NCBI GenBank assembly: GCA_047630355.1
Contig: JBLHXN010000030.1
Coordinates: 1-31,810 of the forward strand
Length of the DNA stretch: 31,810 nucleotides
Origin: JANQUM01 sp047630355
Lineage (GTDB): Bacteria; Bacteroidota; Bacteroidia; Cytophagales; Spirosomataceae
Direction: 5' to 3'
In this document: positions 21,980 through 30,474 of the stretch, piece after piece
Position numbering within the stretch: the first letter of the stretch is position 1
How the letters are laid out: each line of letters begins with the position of its first letter
Made by a program: the position numbers and the translations under genes
The notes under the pieces: generated by a model
The model's database searches: none
Seen by the model: the letters and a program-made list of their open reading frames with translations, nothing else
What the model was told of the DNA's origin: nothing

Positions 21980-23743
21980 TCAATTACTACGTTTCACCGT
22001 CACCCAAAAAGGAGTCAAAATACCTTGTTCCTGATTGATTTTGTCGTTTTTGAACTTATCAAACCAGCATTCCAGTTGATATTTCCCTTTGGGTAAATAA
22101 ACATCTTTAAGCGTAAACGATTTTGTACTTTCACCACCAATTATTTCAGAAATTTGCGTCGGGTAAGCTTTAAAAAGTAGCCGTCCGTATTGCACTTCGT
22201 TCAGGAAGTTAATTTCAATATCAAAACTTCCCTCCTCTTCTACTTCCACCCGCCAATAACCAAAGATTTCGTCCTGAGCCCAAATACCGGGCATTCCACC
22301 CATGTCATTGCGGTTGAGTATTACTTCGGGTTGTTGCGGTGAGCCAAGGTAGATCCCGACGGGATGATGAAGGTTTTCACTTTTGATAATGTCATCGAAC
22401 CAATCATCGAAAATGCCTTTGTACTCCATCGCAAGTAATTTTTCAATTTCTACAACATTCGTTTCTTCGGTTAATTCCTCAGCGATATTATACAATGCTA
22501 ATTCGCCTTCAGTTACGCTTCGGTTGGCATTTCCCACCCATTTATAATCTCCTTTTTTGACCGCTACATTGCGGTAACGTTCAGGTAATCCTCTCTGCCA
22601 TTCCATAACGATGGAGCGATTATCGAAGAAAAAACCGTCGCTTTCTTTCTTCAATAATTTATAAAAACTACTTCCGTCAATGTCACTCGCGGATGGCAAG
22701 TCAGTCATTTCCAGAAGCGTTGGCAGTAAATCAAAATGAGCAATGTTATGCAGAACTTCTCCCGTTCCAATTTTAGGGTAACGCATCAGACAAGGTACAT
22801 GAACGCCACCTTCGTAAGTCTGCCCTTTACGACCCCTGAATCCCATTTTATAACGGTTTTGCTGGGGACCATTATCAGTTAAAAAGACGAAAATAGTATG
22901 ATCATAAATGCCTTTTTGTTTAAGAGTTTTAATCAGCCGGTTGATGTTATCGTCAACATTCGTGACCATGCCATAAACCCGCTTTGCGGCATCCATTTCA
23001 CGGTCATTGAGGCTATTCGGAAAGAAGTCAGGATTAGTTTCAGCATTAATTTTCGCTTCCAAATTAGCATATTTATCCAAATATTCCTGAGGCAATTGAA
23101 GCGGTGTGTGTGGAGCATTGAAGGACAAATAAAGGAGAAAAGGCTCTTCGGTGCTTTTGTTCACAAAATCTATTGCTCCGTCCGTGAAAATATCAGAACA
23201 ATAACCTTTCGTTTCCACCCGCTCATTGTTTCGGTAAAGCACGGGATTGAAATACGCACTGTCGAAGGCAAAATAATTATCAATATCTCCCACTTGACCC
23301 ATGCCACCGCTTTTATGAATCAACGATTCGTCAAACCCTTGATCTGACGGGCGGGACGGATAGTTATCGCCCAAGTGCCATTTGCCAAAAATCCCCGTTT
23401 GGTAACCTCCCGCTTTAAAGTATTCCGCAATCGTTTGCTCAGTTGTGGACATAATCGAGCCGCCGTTGTACGTGTCGTACACTCCCGTTCTGGCTGAGTA
23501 CCTTCCCGTCATCAAACTTGCCCGGGTTGGCGAACAAACGGGCGACACGTAAAATTGAGTCAGGTGTTGACTTTCCAAAGCTAATTTATCGAGCGTAGGT
23601 GTTTGAACGTACGGGTTTCCAGTGAATCCAAAATCACCAATTCCTTGATCATCGGTCATGACAATTACGACGTTTGGCCGGTTTTGAGCAGAAGATTTCA
23701 GAGAGGAAAATAAAAAAATAAAAATAAAAATACGGTATATCAT
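21980..23743 (-). CDS. Secreted arylsulfatase-type sulfatase
   Basis: This type-I sulfatase has 587 residues and a signal peptide (MIYRIFIFIFLFSSLKSSAQ). Metal ligands lie in VVIVMTDDQG (Asp31-Asp32) and the active-site motif is CSPTRASLMTGRY (Cys70). That cysteine must be converted to formylglycine by a maturase not encoded in this window. Other family blocks are GYQTGIFGKWHLG (around 105-117), LTDNGPQ and FRGRKGQTYEGGVHVPC, and a beta-sandwich-like C-terminal part of about 110 residues follows the catalytic core. ATG 23743 is chosen over an in-frame ATG at 23824 because it places the signal peptide at the start. There is no SusC/SusD pair or polysaccharide locus nearby, so the sulfated substrate is unknown. 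Confidence 0.92.
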   Translation of the reverse strand: MIYRIFIFIFLFSSLKSSAQNRPNVVIVMTDDQGIGDFGFTGNPYVQTPTLDKLALESQHLTQFYVSPVCSPTRASLMTGRYSARTGVYDTYNGGSIMSTTEQTIAEYFKAGGYQTGIFGKWHLGDNYPSRPSDQGFDESLIHKSGGMGQVGDIDNYFAFDSAYFNPVLYRNNERVETKGYCSDIFTDGAIDFVNKSTEEPFLLYLSFNAPHTPLQLPQEYLDKYANLEAKINAETNPDFFPNSLNDREMDAAKRVYGMVTNVDDNINRLIKTLKQKGIYDHTIFVFLTDNGPQQNRYKMGFRGRKGQTYEGGVHVPCLMRYPKIGTGEVLHNIAHFDLLPTLLEMTDLPSASDIDGSSFYKLLKKESDGFFFDNRSIVMEWQRGLPERYRNVAVKKGDYKWVGNANRSVTEGELALYNIAEELTEETNVVEIEKLLAMEYKGIFDDWFDDIIKSENLHHPVGIYLGSPQQPEVILNRNDMGGMPGIWAQDEIFGYWRVEVEEEGSFDIEINFLNEVQYGRLLFKAYPTQISEIIGGESTKSFTLKDVYLPKGKYQLECWFDKFKNDKINQEQGILTPFWVTVKRSN

Positions 23744-23951
23744 GGGTCGAAATTTCAATAAAACAATCAGATAAGAACGCCATGTGAATATAGTACTAAA
23801 AAGGCAGAAATAAGAATTACCCAAACCAATCCTTACGAATAGAGGTAAGATGCATATCTTTTTTTTAGACAGCCATCATCCAAATTCCGGCGATGGGCGT
23901 AAGTGAAGTATAAATCAAATTTTAATTTTTACTCACTTTTTAATTTCAGTC

Positions 23952-24599
23952 ATGAAACTAAACAAAACACTTTTAGGAATCGGCACATTAGTAGCAGCAG
24001 GAATGTTTGCTATCGCCGCTGACCACATTGATGCACCCGCAGTAAAAGGCGGAACCGCTGACATCACAGACTTTTACGCTTTTCAAGGCGAAAACACAAG
24101 TAACCTTGTCTTTGTAGCCAACGTACAAGGTTTGATAACGCCATCTGCTACCGGAGCAGCAAGATTTGACGAGAACGTTCTTGTAGAAATCAACATTGAT
24201 AATACAGGAGACGCTGTAGAAGATTTAGTAATCCAAGCCGTTCCGCGTGATGGTAAGATGTACTTTTTCGGTCCGGCAAAACCAGCCGCTCCTGGTACAG
24301 TTAGTACAATATTGACATCAGCTCCAATGGGATCAGTTGATATTACTGCTTACGGAAGCAACGAAATGGTTAGTAGTGCAAATGGCATGAAATACTTCGC
24401 TGGTCCACGTGATGATCCTTTCTTCTTTGACTTCGGACAATACACAGAAGTTATTAACGGTCGGGCAACTGGCTTTAACAATCCAGGTAGAGATACATTT
24501 GCGGGTTCAAACGTGATGTCTATCGTGGTAGAAGTACCAAAGTCTATGTTAGGCTCTGCTGATGTTTTAAACACATGGGTAGAATCAAAGAAGAAGTAA
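23952..24599 (+). CDS. DUF4331 protein, N-terminal-type half
   Basis: This 215-residue exported protein has a signal peptide (about 1-22, MKLNKTLLGIGTLVAAGMFA) and a mature start DHIDAPAV. GGTADITDFYAF (about 33-44), VLVEINIDNTGDAVEDLVIQ and FAGPRDDPFFFDFG follow. These match the first part of DUF4331 proteins (S.H.DAP...ADITDvYAF ... iDn.GDa.eD ... aG.rdDPFFfD). The function of DUF4331 is not known. It is followed 87 bp later by a gene matching the second part of the same family, so one family architecture is carried by two adjacent genes. Both are upstream of a TPR lipoprotein and a TonB-dependent receptor. Confidence 0.85.
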   Translation: MKLNKTLLGIGTLVAAGMFAIAADHIDAPAVKGGTADITDFYAFQGENTSNLVFVANVQGLITPSATGAARFDENVLVEINIDNTGDAVEDLVIQAVPRDGKMYFFGPAKPAAPGTVSTILTSAPMGSVDITAYGSNEMVSSANGMKYFAGPRDDPFFFDFGQYTEVINGRATGFNNPGRDTFAGSNVMSIVVEVPKSMLGSADVLNTWVESKKK

Positions 24600-24686
24600 T
24601 TAAATCAAATGGCAGATTCGGGACGCTGAAAACAACTTTTCAAGTCTCGCGTTTCCAAATCATCCAAACATTAAAAAATAACAACA

Positions 24687-25244
24687 ATGAAGACAATAAA
24701 TTTTAAAATAGCCGCTATGGTTATTGCCCTTGGAGCGACTACAGTAAGCTGCGACAAAGACGACAACATGGTGATTGACAACACACCAGATTTCTCAGGA
24801 ATATTCCAGCAAGCTGACCAAATGGGTCGCCCGGCAATTAATACTGTATTTGTTTCTTCTGATAAGAAAGATAACTTTAACGTTACACCGCCTTCGCAGC
24901 AAGGAGCTGCTTACACCGCCGCATTTGAAGCGGGTTTAAAAGGACTTAGTCCTGCGTATGCAAAAGCGGGAGACAAGAATGCTCTTGGTTTAGACGCTGC
25001 CGGATTTGCGGGAGTACTCGCAACTGATGTTTTATCTGTAAGCATTACAGGTAAGACTACGTTCTTTGACGGCACAAACGTACTGACAGGACGTGCCTTA
25101 GCAGATGACGTAATTACAGTTGAGCTTTTGTTGATATTTGGTGGAGAGGATTTCAAAGAGAACCCAACACTTTCTGATGACAACGTTAGCAAGAATGATA
25201 AAGAATTTTTGACCTCGTTTCCGTACTTGGCAAAGCCTTGGTAA
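24687..25244 (+). CDS. DUF4331-related lipoprotein, C-terminal-type half
   Basis: This 185-residue lipoprotein has a signal peptide and lipobox ending TTVSC (Cys22), followed by the acidic DKDDN, which in Bacteroidota often favours outer-membrane sorting. QMGRPAINTVFV (45-56), KDNFNVTPPS, LTGRALADDVITVELLLIFG and LTSFPYLAKPW resemble the second part of DUF4331 proteins (MGRPlvN.vfi...KD.FN ... GR.l.DDVi.v.L ... FPYla.P). It is probably translated with the preceding gene from one transcript and likely acts with it. A strong terminator follows at 25271-25306. Confidence 0.8.
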   Translation: MKTINFKIAAMVIALGATTVSCDKDDNMVIDNTPDFSGIFQQADQMGRPAINTVFVSSDKKDNFNVTPPSQQGAAYTAAFEAGLKGLSPAYAKAGDKNALGLDAAGFAGVLATDVLSVSITGKTTFFDGTNVLTGRALADDVITVELLLIFGGEDFKENPTLSDDNVSKNDKEFLTSFPYLAKPW

Positions 25245-25270
25245 GAACATGACTGAGTGATTACCTAATT

Positions 25271-25306
25271 GGGGACATTATTGCAAAGTAGTGTCCCCTT
25301 TTTTTA
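25271..25306 (+). terminator. Rho-independent terminator after the DUF4331 pair
   Basis: GGGGACA ... TGTCCCC followed by seven T, 26 bases after the stop. The seven-base stem encloses a 14-base loop. Confidence 0.75.
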
Positions 25307-25329
25307 TAAAAACATACCAACTGAAAGCC

Positions 25330-26619
25330 ATGAAAACTATGAAATTTTTACTCCCGTTATTAATCCTTCTCGCTGCTGGTTGCAAGCAAAAAGAATCTTT
25401 CAAAACCAACGCCGAGGATTACAATACTTACCTCGATTTTCCTGAAAACGAAAATTACGATTTGGCGAAAGAAGAACTAAAGTTTTGGGGCGACAAATAC
25501 GAAGCCGCTCCCAATCAGGTAACTTACTTATCTAAAATGGCGGCAGCACACAGTTCGCTGTTTGAAGCCACCGGAGACGTTGAACATCTATATAAAACCG
25601 AAGAATATTTAAAAGAAGTAAATAACCGCTTCAACTACGGCAGTGCTTCTTCCATCCGGGCGTTGGCACGAAACTACATTTCACAACACCGTTTCCGCGA
25701 ATCGCTGGAGTTATTAGAAAAATCCACTGCTTTGGGCGAAGGCAAATCTGCCACTGACAAAATGCTTTTTGATGTTCAAATGGAACTCGGAAACTACAAA
25801 GCAGCCGAAAAGAAATTAACCGAAATCCGGGACGAAAAAGAATTTGACTACCTCATTCGTTTAGCAAAATGGTACGACCACAAAGGCGATCTGGACGGAG
25901 CAATCCTGAATATGGAACGAGCCACCACAATAGCAGAAGAAAATAAGAACGAAGCGTTAAAGCTTTGGGCTTATTCTAATATCGCTGACTTTTATGGTCA
26001 CGCCGGACGCTTACAGGATTCGTACAATAACTACCTGAAAGTTTTGGAAATCGACCCAAACTATTCTTACGCACTAAAAGGAATTGCCTGGATTACTTTC
26101 TCGCACGAGCGTAATTCAAAAGAAACATTGCGTATAATAAATGCCGTTAGTGAAAAGCACAACACACCTGACTATTTATTATTGAAAGCTGAGATTGCCG
26201 AGTTCAACGGGAAAGACGAATTAAAGAATGACTATTTAGCTCAATATTTTGAACGGATGAACAATCAGAAATTTGGTGAAATGTACAATAGCTACAACGC
26301 CAAATTATTCGCCGATCAACCAAATAATATCAATAAAGCCATTGCACTGGCCGAACGGGAAATTAATAACCGCCCCACTCCACAATCTTACGATTTATTA
26401 GCTTGGGCGTACCTGAAGAGCAGTCAGAAAGAGAAAGCATTGCAAGTAGCCAAAGAGCACGTGGAAGGTAAAACCTACGAGCCGGAAGCCGTTTATCATT
26501 TAGCAGAAATCTACGCCGCCAACGGGCAGAAGAAAAAGTCTAAATCTTTCAAAAGTGAACTACTCGCAAGCATTTACGAATTAGGGCCAAATACCGAAAA
26601 AGCCATCCAGAAATTATAA
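25330..26619 (+). CDS. TPR-repeat lipoprotein
   Basis: This 429-residue lipoprotein has signal peptide MKTMKFLLPLLILLAAGC, with the lipobox Cys at 18. It is made almost wholly of helical TPR-type repeats, for example GNYKAAEKKLTEIRDEKEFD, WYDHKGDLDGAILNMERATT, ADFYGHAGRLQDSYNNYLKV and YDLLAWAYLKSSQKEKALQV. TPR arrays bind other proteins or peptides, so a scaffold or periplasmic partner of the neighbouring receptor is plausible but inferred. ATG 25330 is chosen: the in-frame GTG at 25291 lies inside the terminator hairpin. It ends 64 bases before the TonB-receptor ATG, probably one transcript with it. Confidence 0.85.
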   Translation: MKTMKFLLPLLILLAAGCKQKESFKTNAEDYNTYLDFPENENYDLAKEELKFWGDKYEAAPNQVTYLSKMAAAHSSLFEATGDVEHLYKTEEYLKEVNNRFNYGSASSIRALARNYISQHRFRESLELLEKSTALGEGKSATDKMLFDVQMELGNYKAAEKKLTEIRDEKEFDYLIRLAKWYDHKGDLDGAILNMERATTIAEENKNEALKLWAYSNIADFYGHAGRLQDSYNNYLKVLEIDPNYSYALKGIAWITFSHERNSKETLRIINAVSEKHNTPDYLLLKAEIAEFNGKDELKNDYLAQYFERMNNQKFGEMYNSYNAKLFADQPNNINKAIALAEREINNRPTPQSYDLLAWAYLKSSQKEKALQVAKEHVEGKTYEPEAVYHLAEIYAANGQKKKSKSFKSELLASIYELGPNTEKAIQKL

Positions 26620-26683
26620 CCTTTACACCTCTTCTCCATCTTTGAATAAAAGATTTAGGACGAGGAAAAAGCAACACTCAGTC

Positions 26684-28918
26684 ATGAAATTTACATTTAC
26701 ACTTGTGATTGCTTTTGCGGTCACCCTAAGTTCTCTTGCCCAAAATATATCAGGAATTGTCCTTTCAGAAACAAGCCGTCCTATTGAAGGAACGTACGTT
26801 TTTAACGAAACTTCTGGCAGCTACAGTTTTACTTCAGAAATAGGAAAATTTGTCATTCCTAAAACAAACACTGGAGATATTTTACGAATTGGAAGTATCG
26901 GATACGAAACCCAGTACGTAAATATTGAAAAGCAGAGCGATAAAAAAACATTGACCGTAAAACTCAAAGAAAAATCGGTCGAATTAAGCGAAGTAGTTGT
27001 TCAGCCGAAGTTGGATGCACTCAATATTTTTTCCAAAATTGACGTAAAGAACAACCCCATAAATAATGCTCAGGAAGTTCTTCGCTATGTTCCCGGTCTT
27101 TTTATCGGTCAACACGCCGGCGGTGGGAAAGCGGAGCAAATTTTTCTACGAGGATTTGACATTGACCACGGAACAGACTTAAGCATTTCCGTTGACGGAA
27201 TGCCCGTTAACATGGTTTCGCACGCTCACGGGCAAGGTTACTCTGATATGCACTTTTTGATTCCCGAAACAATCGAGCAAATTGATTTTAACAAAGGAAG
27301 TTACGATGCCTCTAAAGGCAATTTCGCAACTGCCGGAAGTGTAAACTTACGCATCAAAGATCAGCTCGACGGTATCATTGCAAAAGTAGAATACGGACAA
27401 TTCAACCGTTTTCGCACCGTGGCTTTGGTAGATCTATTGGGTAAAAAGAAAACGAATCAACAAGCCTACGTTGGAGCAGAATGGATGAGTACTAACGGTT
27501 TCTTCGAAGCTTCGCAGGATTTCAAACGCCTGAACCTCATCGGAAAGTTCACTAATTATTTTCCAAACAACGATAAAATAACATTCACAGCTTCGCATTT
27601 TACGAGTAACTGGTTGGCTTCTGGTCAAATTCCGCAGCGAGCCATTGATTCAGGATTGATTGGTAGATTCGGAGCAATTGACGCCACCGAAGGCGGAAAT
27701 ACTTCCCGCAGTAACTTTCAGGCAACGTACTTCAAAACTATCGGTGAAAACGCTTCAATAAATACCAACGTTTACTACACACTTTACGATTTCGAACTGT
27801 ATTCAAATTTCACTTTCTTTTTGGAAGACCCGGTAAACGGTGACCAAATCAAACAACGGGAAAACCGAGGGATGCTCGGATTTACCAGTGAATTTAATCA
27901 AGTCTTTAATATCATTGATAATAAATCCGTTGATTTTAGATCAGGTATCGGTTTACGAAACGACCGGGTTCGGGATAATGAATTATCAAGAACGCTAAAC
28001 CGCACCAAAACCCTCGAACGCATTCAGTTCGGAAATATCAACGAAACAAACGCCTTCGCTTACACTTCCGCCGAAGTAACTTTAGGAAAATGGCTCATTG
28101 CTCCTGCTCTTCGCTTTGACAATTTCACGTTTGATTACACTGACTTTCTGGAGGAAGGAGCTATCGGCTCAAAAAGCACGAATCAAAGTATTGTTAGCCC
28201 AAAACTTAATTTCATTTACAGCCCTTCAGCGAGAGTTCAGTACTTCTTAAAGTCAGGAATTGGGTTTCACGCAAACGATACCCGTGTTGCCGTAGTGGAA
28301 GGAAACGCCACGTTGCCTAAATCTTACGGAGCCGACTTAGGTACAATCTGGAAACCGACTAACAAACTTTTGATAAATAGCTCGTTGTGGTATTTATTTC
28401 TGGAGCAGGAATTTGTGTACGTAGGTGATGCCGGAATTGTGGAACCGAGCGGCAGAACGCAACGCATGGGAGCGGATTTGGGAATCCGTTATCAATTGAC
28501 TCAAAAACTATTTTTCGATACTGATTTCACCTATACTTACGCCCGAAGCATTGACGACCCCAAAGGTGAGAATTACATTCCACTCGCACCGGCAATTACC
28601 TGGACAAGCGGACTTAGCTTTGCGGATGTAAAAGGGTTTTCGGGAGGAATAAAAAGTAGAATGTTGGGGAATCGTCCAGCAAATGAGGATTACTCTATCA
28701 CCGCTGAAGGTTATTTCGTGACAGATTTAAACGTAAATTATTCCGTAAAATGCTTCACATTTGGCGTAGCAATAGACAACGCTTTTAACACGAAATGGAA
28801 CGAAACGCAATTCGCCACCGAATCAAGGTTACGTAACGAATTAAACCCCGTTGAGGAAATTCACTTCACTCCCGGAACGCCGTTTGCGTTAAGAGGAATA
28901 GTTTCGATTAAATTTTAA
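26684..28918 (+). CDS. TonB-dependent outer-membrane receptor
   Basis: This 744-residue receptor has signal peptide MKFTFTLVIAFAVTLSSLAQ and an N-terminal carboxypeptidase-D-regulatory-like domain (about 21-97, ISGIVLSETSRPIEGTYVFN). A plug domain follows (about 120-215) with RYVPGLFIGQHAGGGKAEQ, FLRGFDIDHGTDLSISVDG and NFATAGSVNLRIKD, then a beta-barrel ending in a terminal Phe (GIVSIKF). The plug contains the His-bearing MVSHAHGQGYSDMHFLIPE region. It takes energy from TonB-ExbBD to import a ligand that cannot be named. There is no SusD partner, so it is probably not a glycan importer of the SusCD type. ATG 26684 puts the signal peptide first; an in-frame TTG at 26642 adds a basic stretch and is unlikely. 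It lies directly after the TPR lipoprotein gene. Confidence 0.93.
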   Translation: MKFTFTLVIAFAVTLSSLAQNISGIVLSETSRPIEGTYVFNETSGSYSFTSEIGKFVIPKTNTGDILRIGSIGYETQYVNIEKQSDKKTLTVKLKEKSVELSEVVVQPKLDALNIFSKIDVKNNPINNAQEVLRYVPGLFIGQHAGGGKAEQIFLRGFDIDHGTDLSISVDGMPVNMVSHAHGQGYSDMHFLIPETIEQIDFNKGSYDASKGNFATAGSVNLRIKDQLDGIIAKVEYGQFNRFRTVALVDLLGKKKTNQQAYVGAEWMSTNGFFEASQDFKRLNLIGKFTNYFPNNDKITFTASHFTSNWLASGQIPQRAIDSGLIGRFGAIDATEGGNTSRSNFQATYFKTIGENASINTNVYYTLYDFELYSNFTFFLEDPVNGDQIKQRENRGMLGFTSEFNQVFNIIDNKSVDFRSGIGLRNDRVRDNELSRTLNRTKTLERIQFGNINETNAFAYTSAEVTLGKWLIAPALRFDNFTFDYTDFLEEGAIGSKSTNQSIVSPKLNFIYSPSARVQYFLKSGIGFHANDTRVAVVEGNATLPKSYGADLGTIWKPTNKLLINSSLWYLFLEQEFVYVGDAGIVEPSGRTQRMGADLGIRYQLTQKLFFDTDFTYTYARSIDDPKGENYIPLAPAITWTSGLSFADVKGFSGGIKSRMLGNRPANEDYSITAEGYFVTDLNVNYSVKCFTFGVAIDNAFNTKWNETQFATESRLRNELNPVEEIHFTPGTPFALRGIVSIKF

Positions 28919-28939
28919 GAAATGGCAAAGGCTCTTAGT

Positions 28940-28971
28940 AAACTCCATAGGCTTTGGGACCCATGGAGTTT
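28940..28971 (+). terminator. Terminator-like hairpin after the TonB receptor
   Basis: Arms AAACTCCAT and ATGGAGTTT, perfect over nine bases with a 14-base loop, followed by TTAG. It lies between the receptor and the convergent MBL gene and may serve both. Confidence 0.65.
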
Positions 28972-28975
28972 TTAG

Positions 28976-30370
28976 TTATAAATCAAACCCTTCGCCTTGT
29001 GCGGGAATGCTAATGTTTTGAAACCCTACTTCCTTTAAGCGTTCCGCAAAAGCAGTTTGCGTTTCAATTTCGCTGTGAACCAAAAATAGTTGCTTCACTT
29101 TGTCAGTATTTTGACATTTCAGGTAGTCAATCATTTCGGCGTAGTCTGCGTGGGCGGAGAATGAATCCATCACTTCCACCGAAACTTTCACGTCGTACTC
29201 TTTCCCAAATATCTTCACTTTATCTCGTCCGGTTTTCAAGGCATAACCCAATGAATTGGGAGAGCAATAACCCACAATCAAAATCGTGTTTCGGGAATCT
29301 TCGATATTATTCCTGATGTGGTGCTTTACCCGTCCGGCTTCTGCCATTCCCGAAGATGAGATGATGATGCACGGTTTGTTTGGCACGTTCAATGCCTTTG
29401 AATCTTCAACTTCAGTAATATAATGCAGGTTATCAAAGCCAAAAGCATCGCCGTCACGCTTAATATAAGACAGAATATCTTGGTTAAATTCTTCTTCGTG
29501 ACGTTTCATCACCATCGTGGCTTTTACTGAAAGCGGGCTATCTACATAAACCGGAATGCGGGGCAATTTTCCTTCGGTTTCCAGTTGATCCAAAGCATAA
29601 ACGAGTTCTTGAGTTCTGTCAACCGAAAAAGCGGGAATAATCACTTTACCACCATTTTCAACGCATGTTTTCCTAACAATAGAAAGTAACCGGGCTTTTA
29701 CGTCCGGCTCTGGTGAATGCAACCGATTGCCGTAAGTTGATTCAGAAATAATGTAATCTGACTACGGAAACGCTTCGGGGTTTCTAAGAATTTTATCGTG
29801 CGGACGACCAATATCTCCCGTAAAAAAGAGCGTTTTGTTCCCACTTTTTTCACGAAACGTGAGGAAAACTCCGACACTTCCCAAAATATGACCCGAATCG
29901 TAGTACTTGAACGTCGCATCTTCACCAACGGGATTATTTTCGTGGTAATCAAAGGTTTCAAACATGGACAACGTTCTGTCAACGTCCGCTTGATCGTATA
30001 AAACCTCAATAGGTTCTTCGCCCCGTTTTATCCTTCTTTTATTTACCCGTTTCAAATCACGTTCCTGAATTCCGGCAGAATCAGCGAGCATGATTTCGCA
30101 CAGGCTTTTCGTAGCGTGCGTTGCGTAAATTTTGCCCCGAAAACCTTTTCGGATTAATCTTGGCAACAAACCAGTATGATCAATATGAGCGTGCGACAAA
30201 ATCACGTAATTAACCTGACTCGGATCAAATCCGAATTGCTGATTAAGGTCAGTGGTTTTTATACCTTGGAATAATCCGCAATCCAACAGGATTTTTGTTC
30301 CACCTTCGGTAGTAACTAAATGCTTACTTCCGGTTACACGTTGAGCAGCTCCGTAAAATTGTACTTTCAT
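28976..30370 (-). pseudogene. MBL-fold/beta-CASP nuclease-like gene with an in-frame amber codon
   Basis: The single frame from ATG 30370 to TAA 28976 encodes a metallo-beta-lactamase/beta-CASP protein of about 464 residues. It is interrupted only by TAG at 29762-29764 (codon 203). Part one has the metal motif SHAHIDHTG (59-67), YDSGHILGS and FFTGDIGRP. Part two has SDYIISESTYGNRLH, IPAFSVDRTQELVYAL, the beta-CASP VYVDSPLS, IIISSSGMAEAGRVKHH and DSFSAHADYAEM. The family shows RNA-processing (CPSF-73/RNase J-like) relatives. At the TAG, PEAFP-stop-SDYIISESTYG reads smoothly if the codon were CAG (Gln). Without readthrough the first part lacks the beta-CASP domain and the last metal ligands. 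It may be a nonsense mutant, a base error, or a suppressed stop. Confidence 0.88.
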
Positions 30371-30383
30371 CTTTTCAGGGATA

Positions 30384-30403
30384 ATCCCGATAATTATCGG
30401 GAT
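30384..30403. repeat. TCCCGATA-type palindrome, copy 2
   Basis: Perfect 20-base palindrome ATCCCGATAATTATCGGGAT, 14 bases upstream of the MBL ATG. Its 18-base core differs by one base from the palindrome at 6702-6719. Confidence 0.6.
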
Positions 30404-30437
30404 AGGAATTAGTTTTTCACGAAATAAAATAACTATT

Positions 30438-30468
30438 AAATTCCCTCTCCCTTTTGAAGAGGGAATTT
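30438..30468 (-). terminator. Hairpin after purH
   Basis: Perfect 11-base stem AAATTCCCTCT/AGAGGGAATTT with a nine-base loop, seven bases after the purH stop. The T-run is weak, so it could also be a dispersed CCCTCT-type repeat acting as terminator. Confidence 0.6.
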
Positions 30469-30474
30469 TGGATT

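Noticed and set aside
25291..25330. Upstream GTG start for the TPR lipoprotein
   Set aside because: It lies inside the terminator hairpin and would push the lipoprotein signal 13 residues inward.
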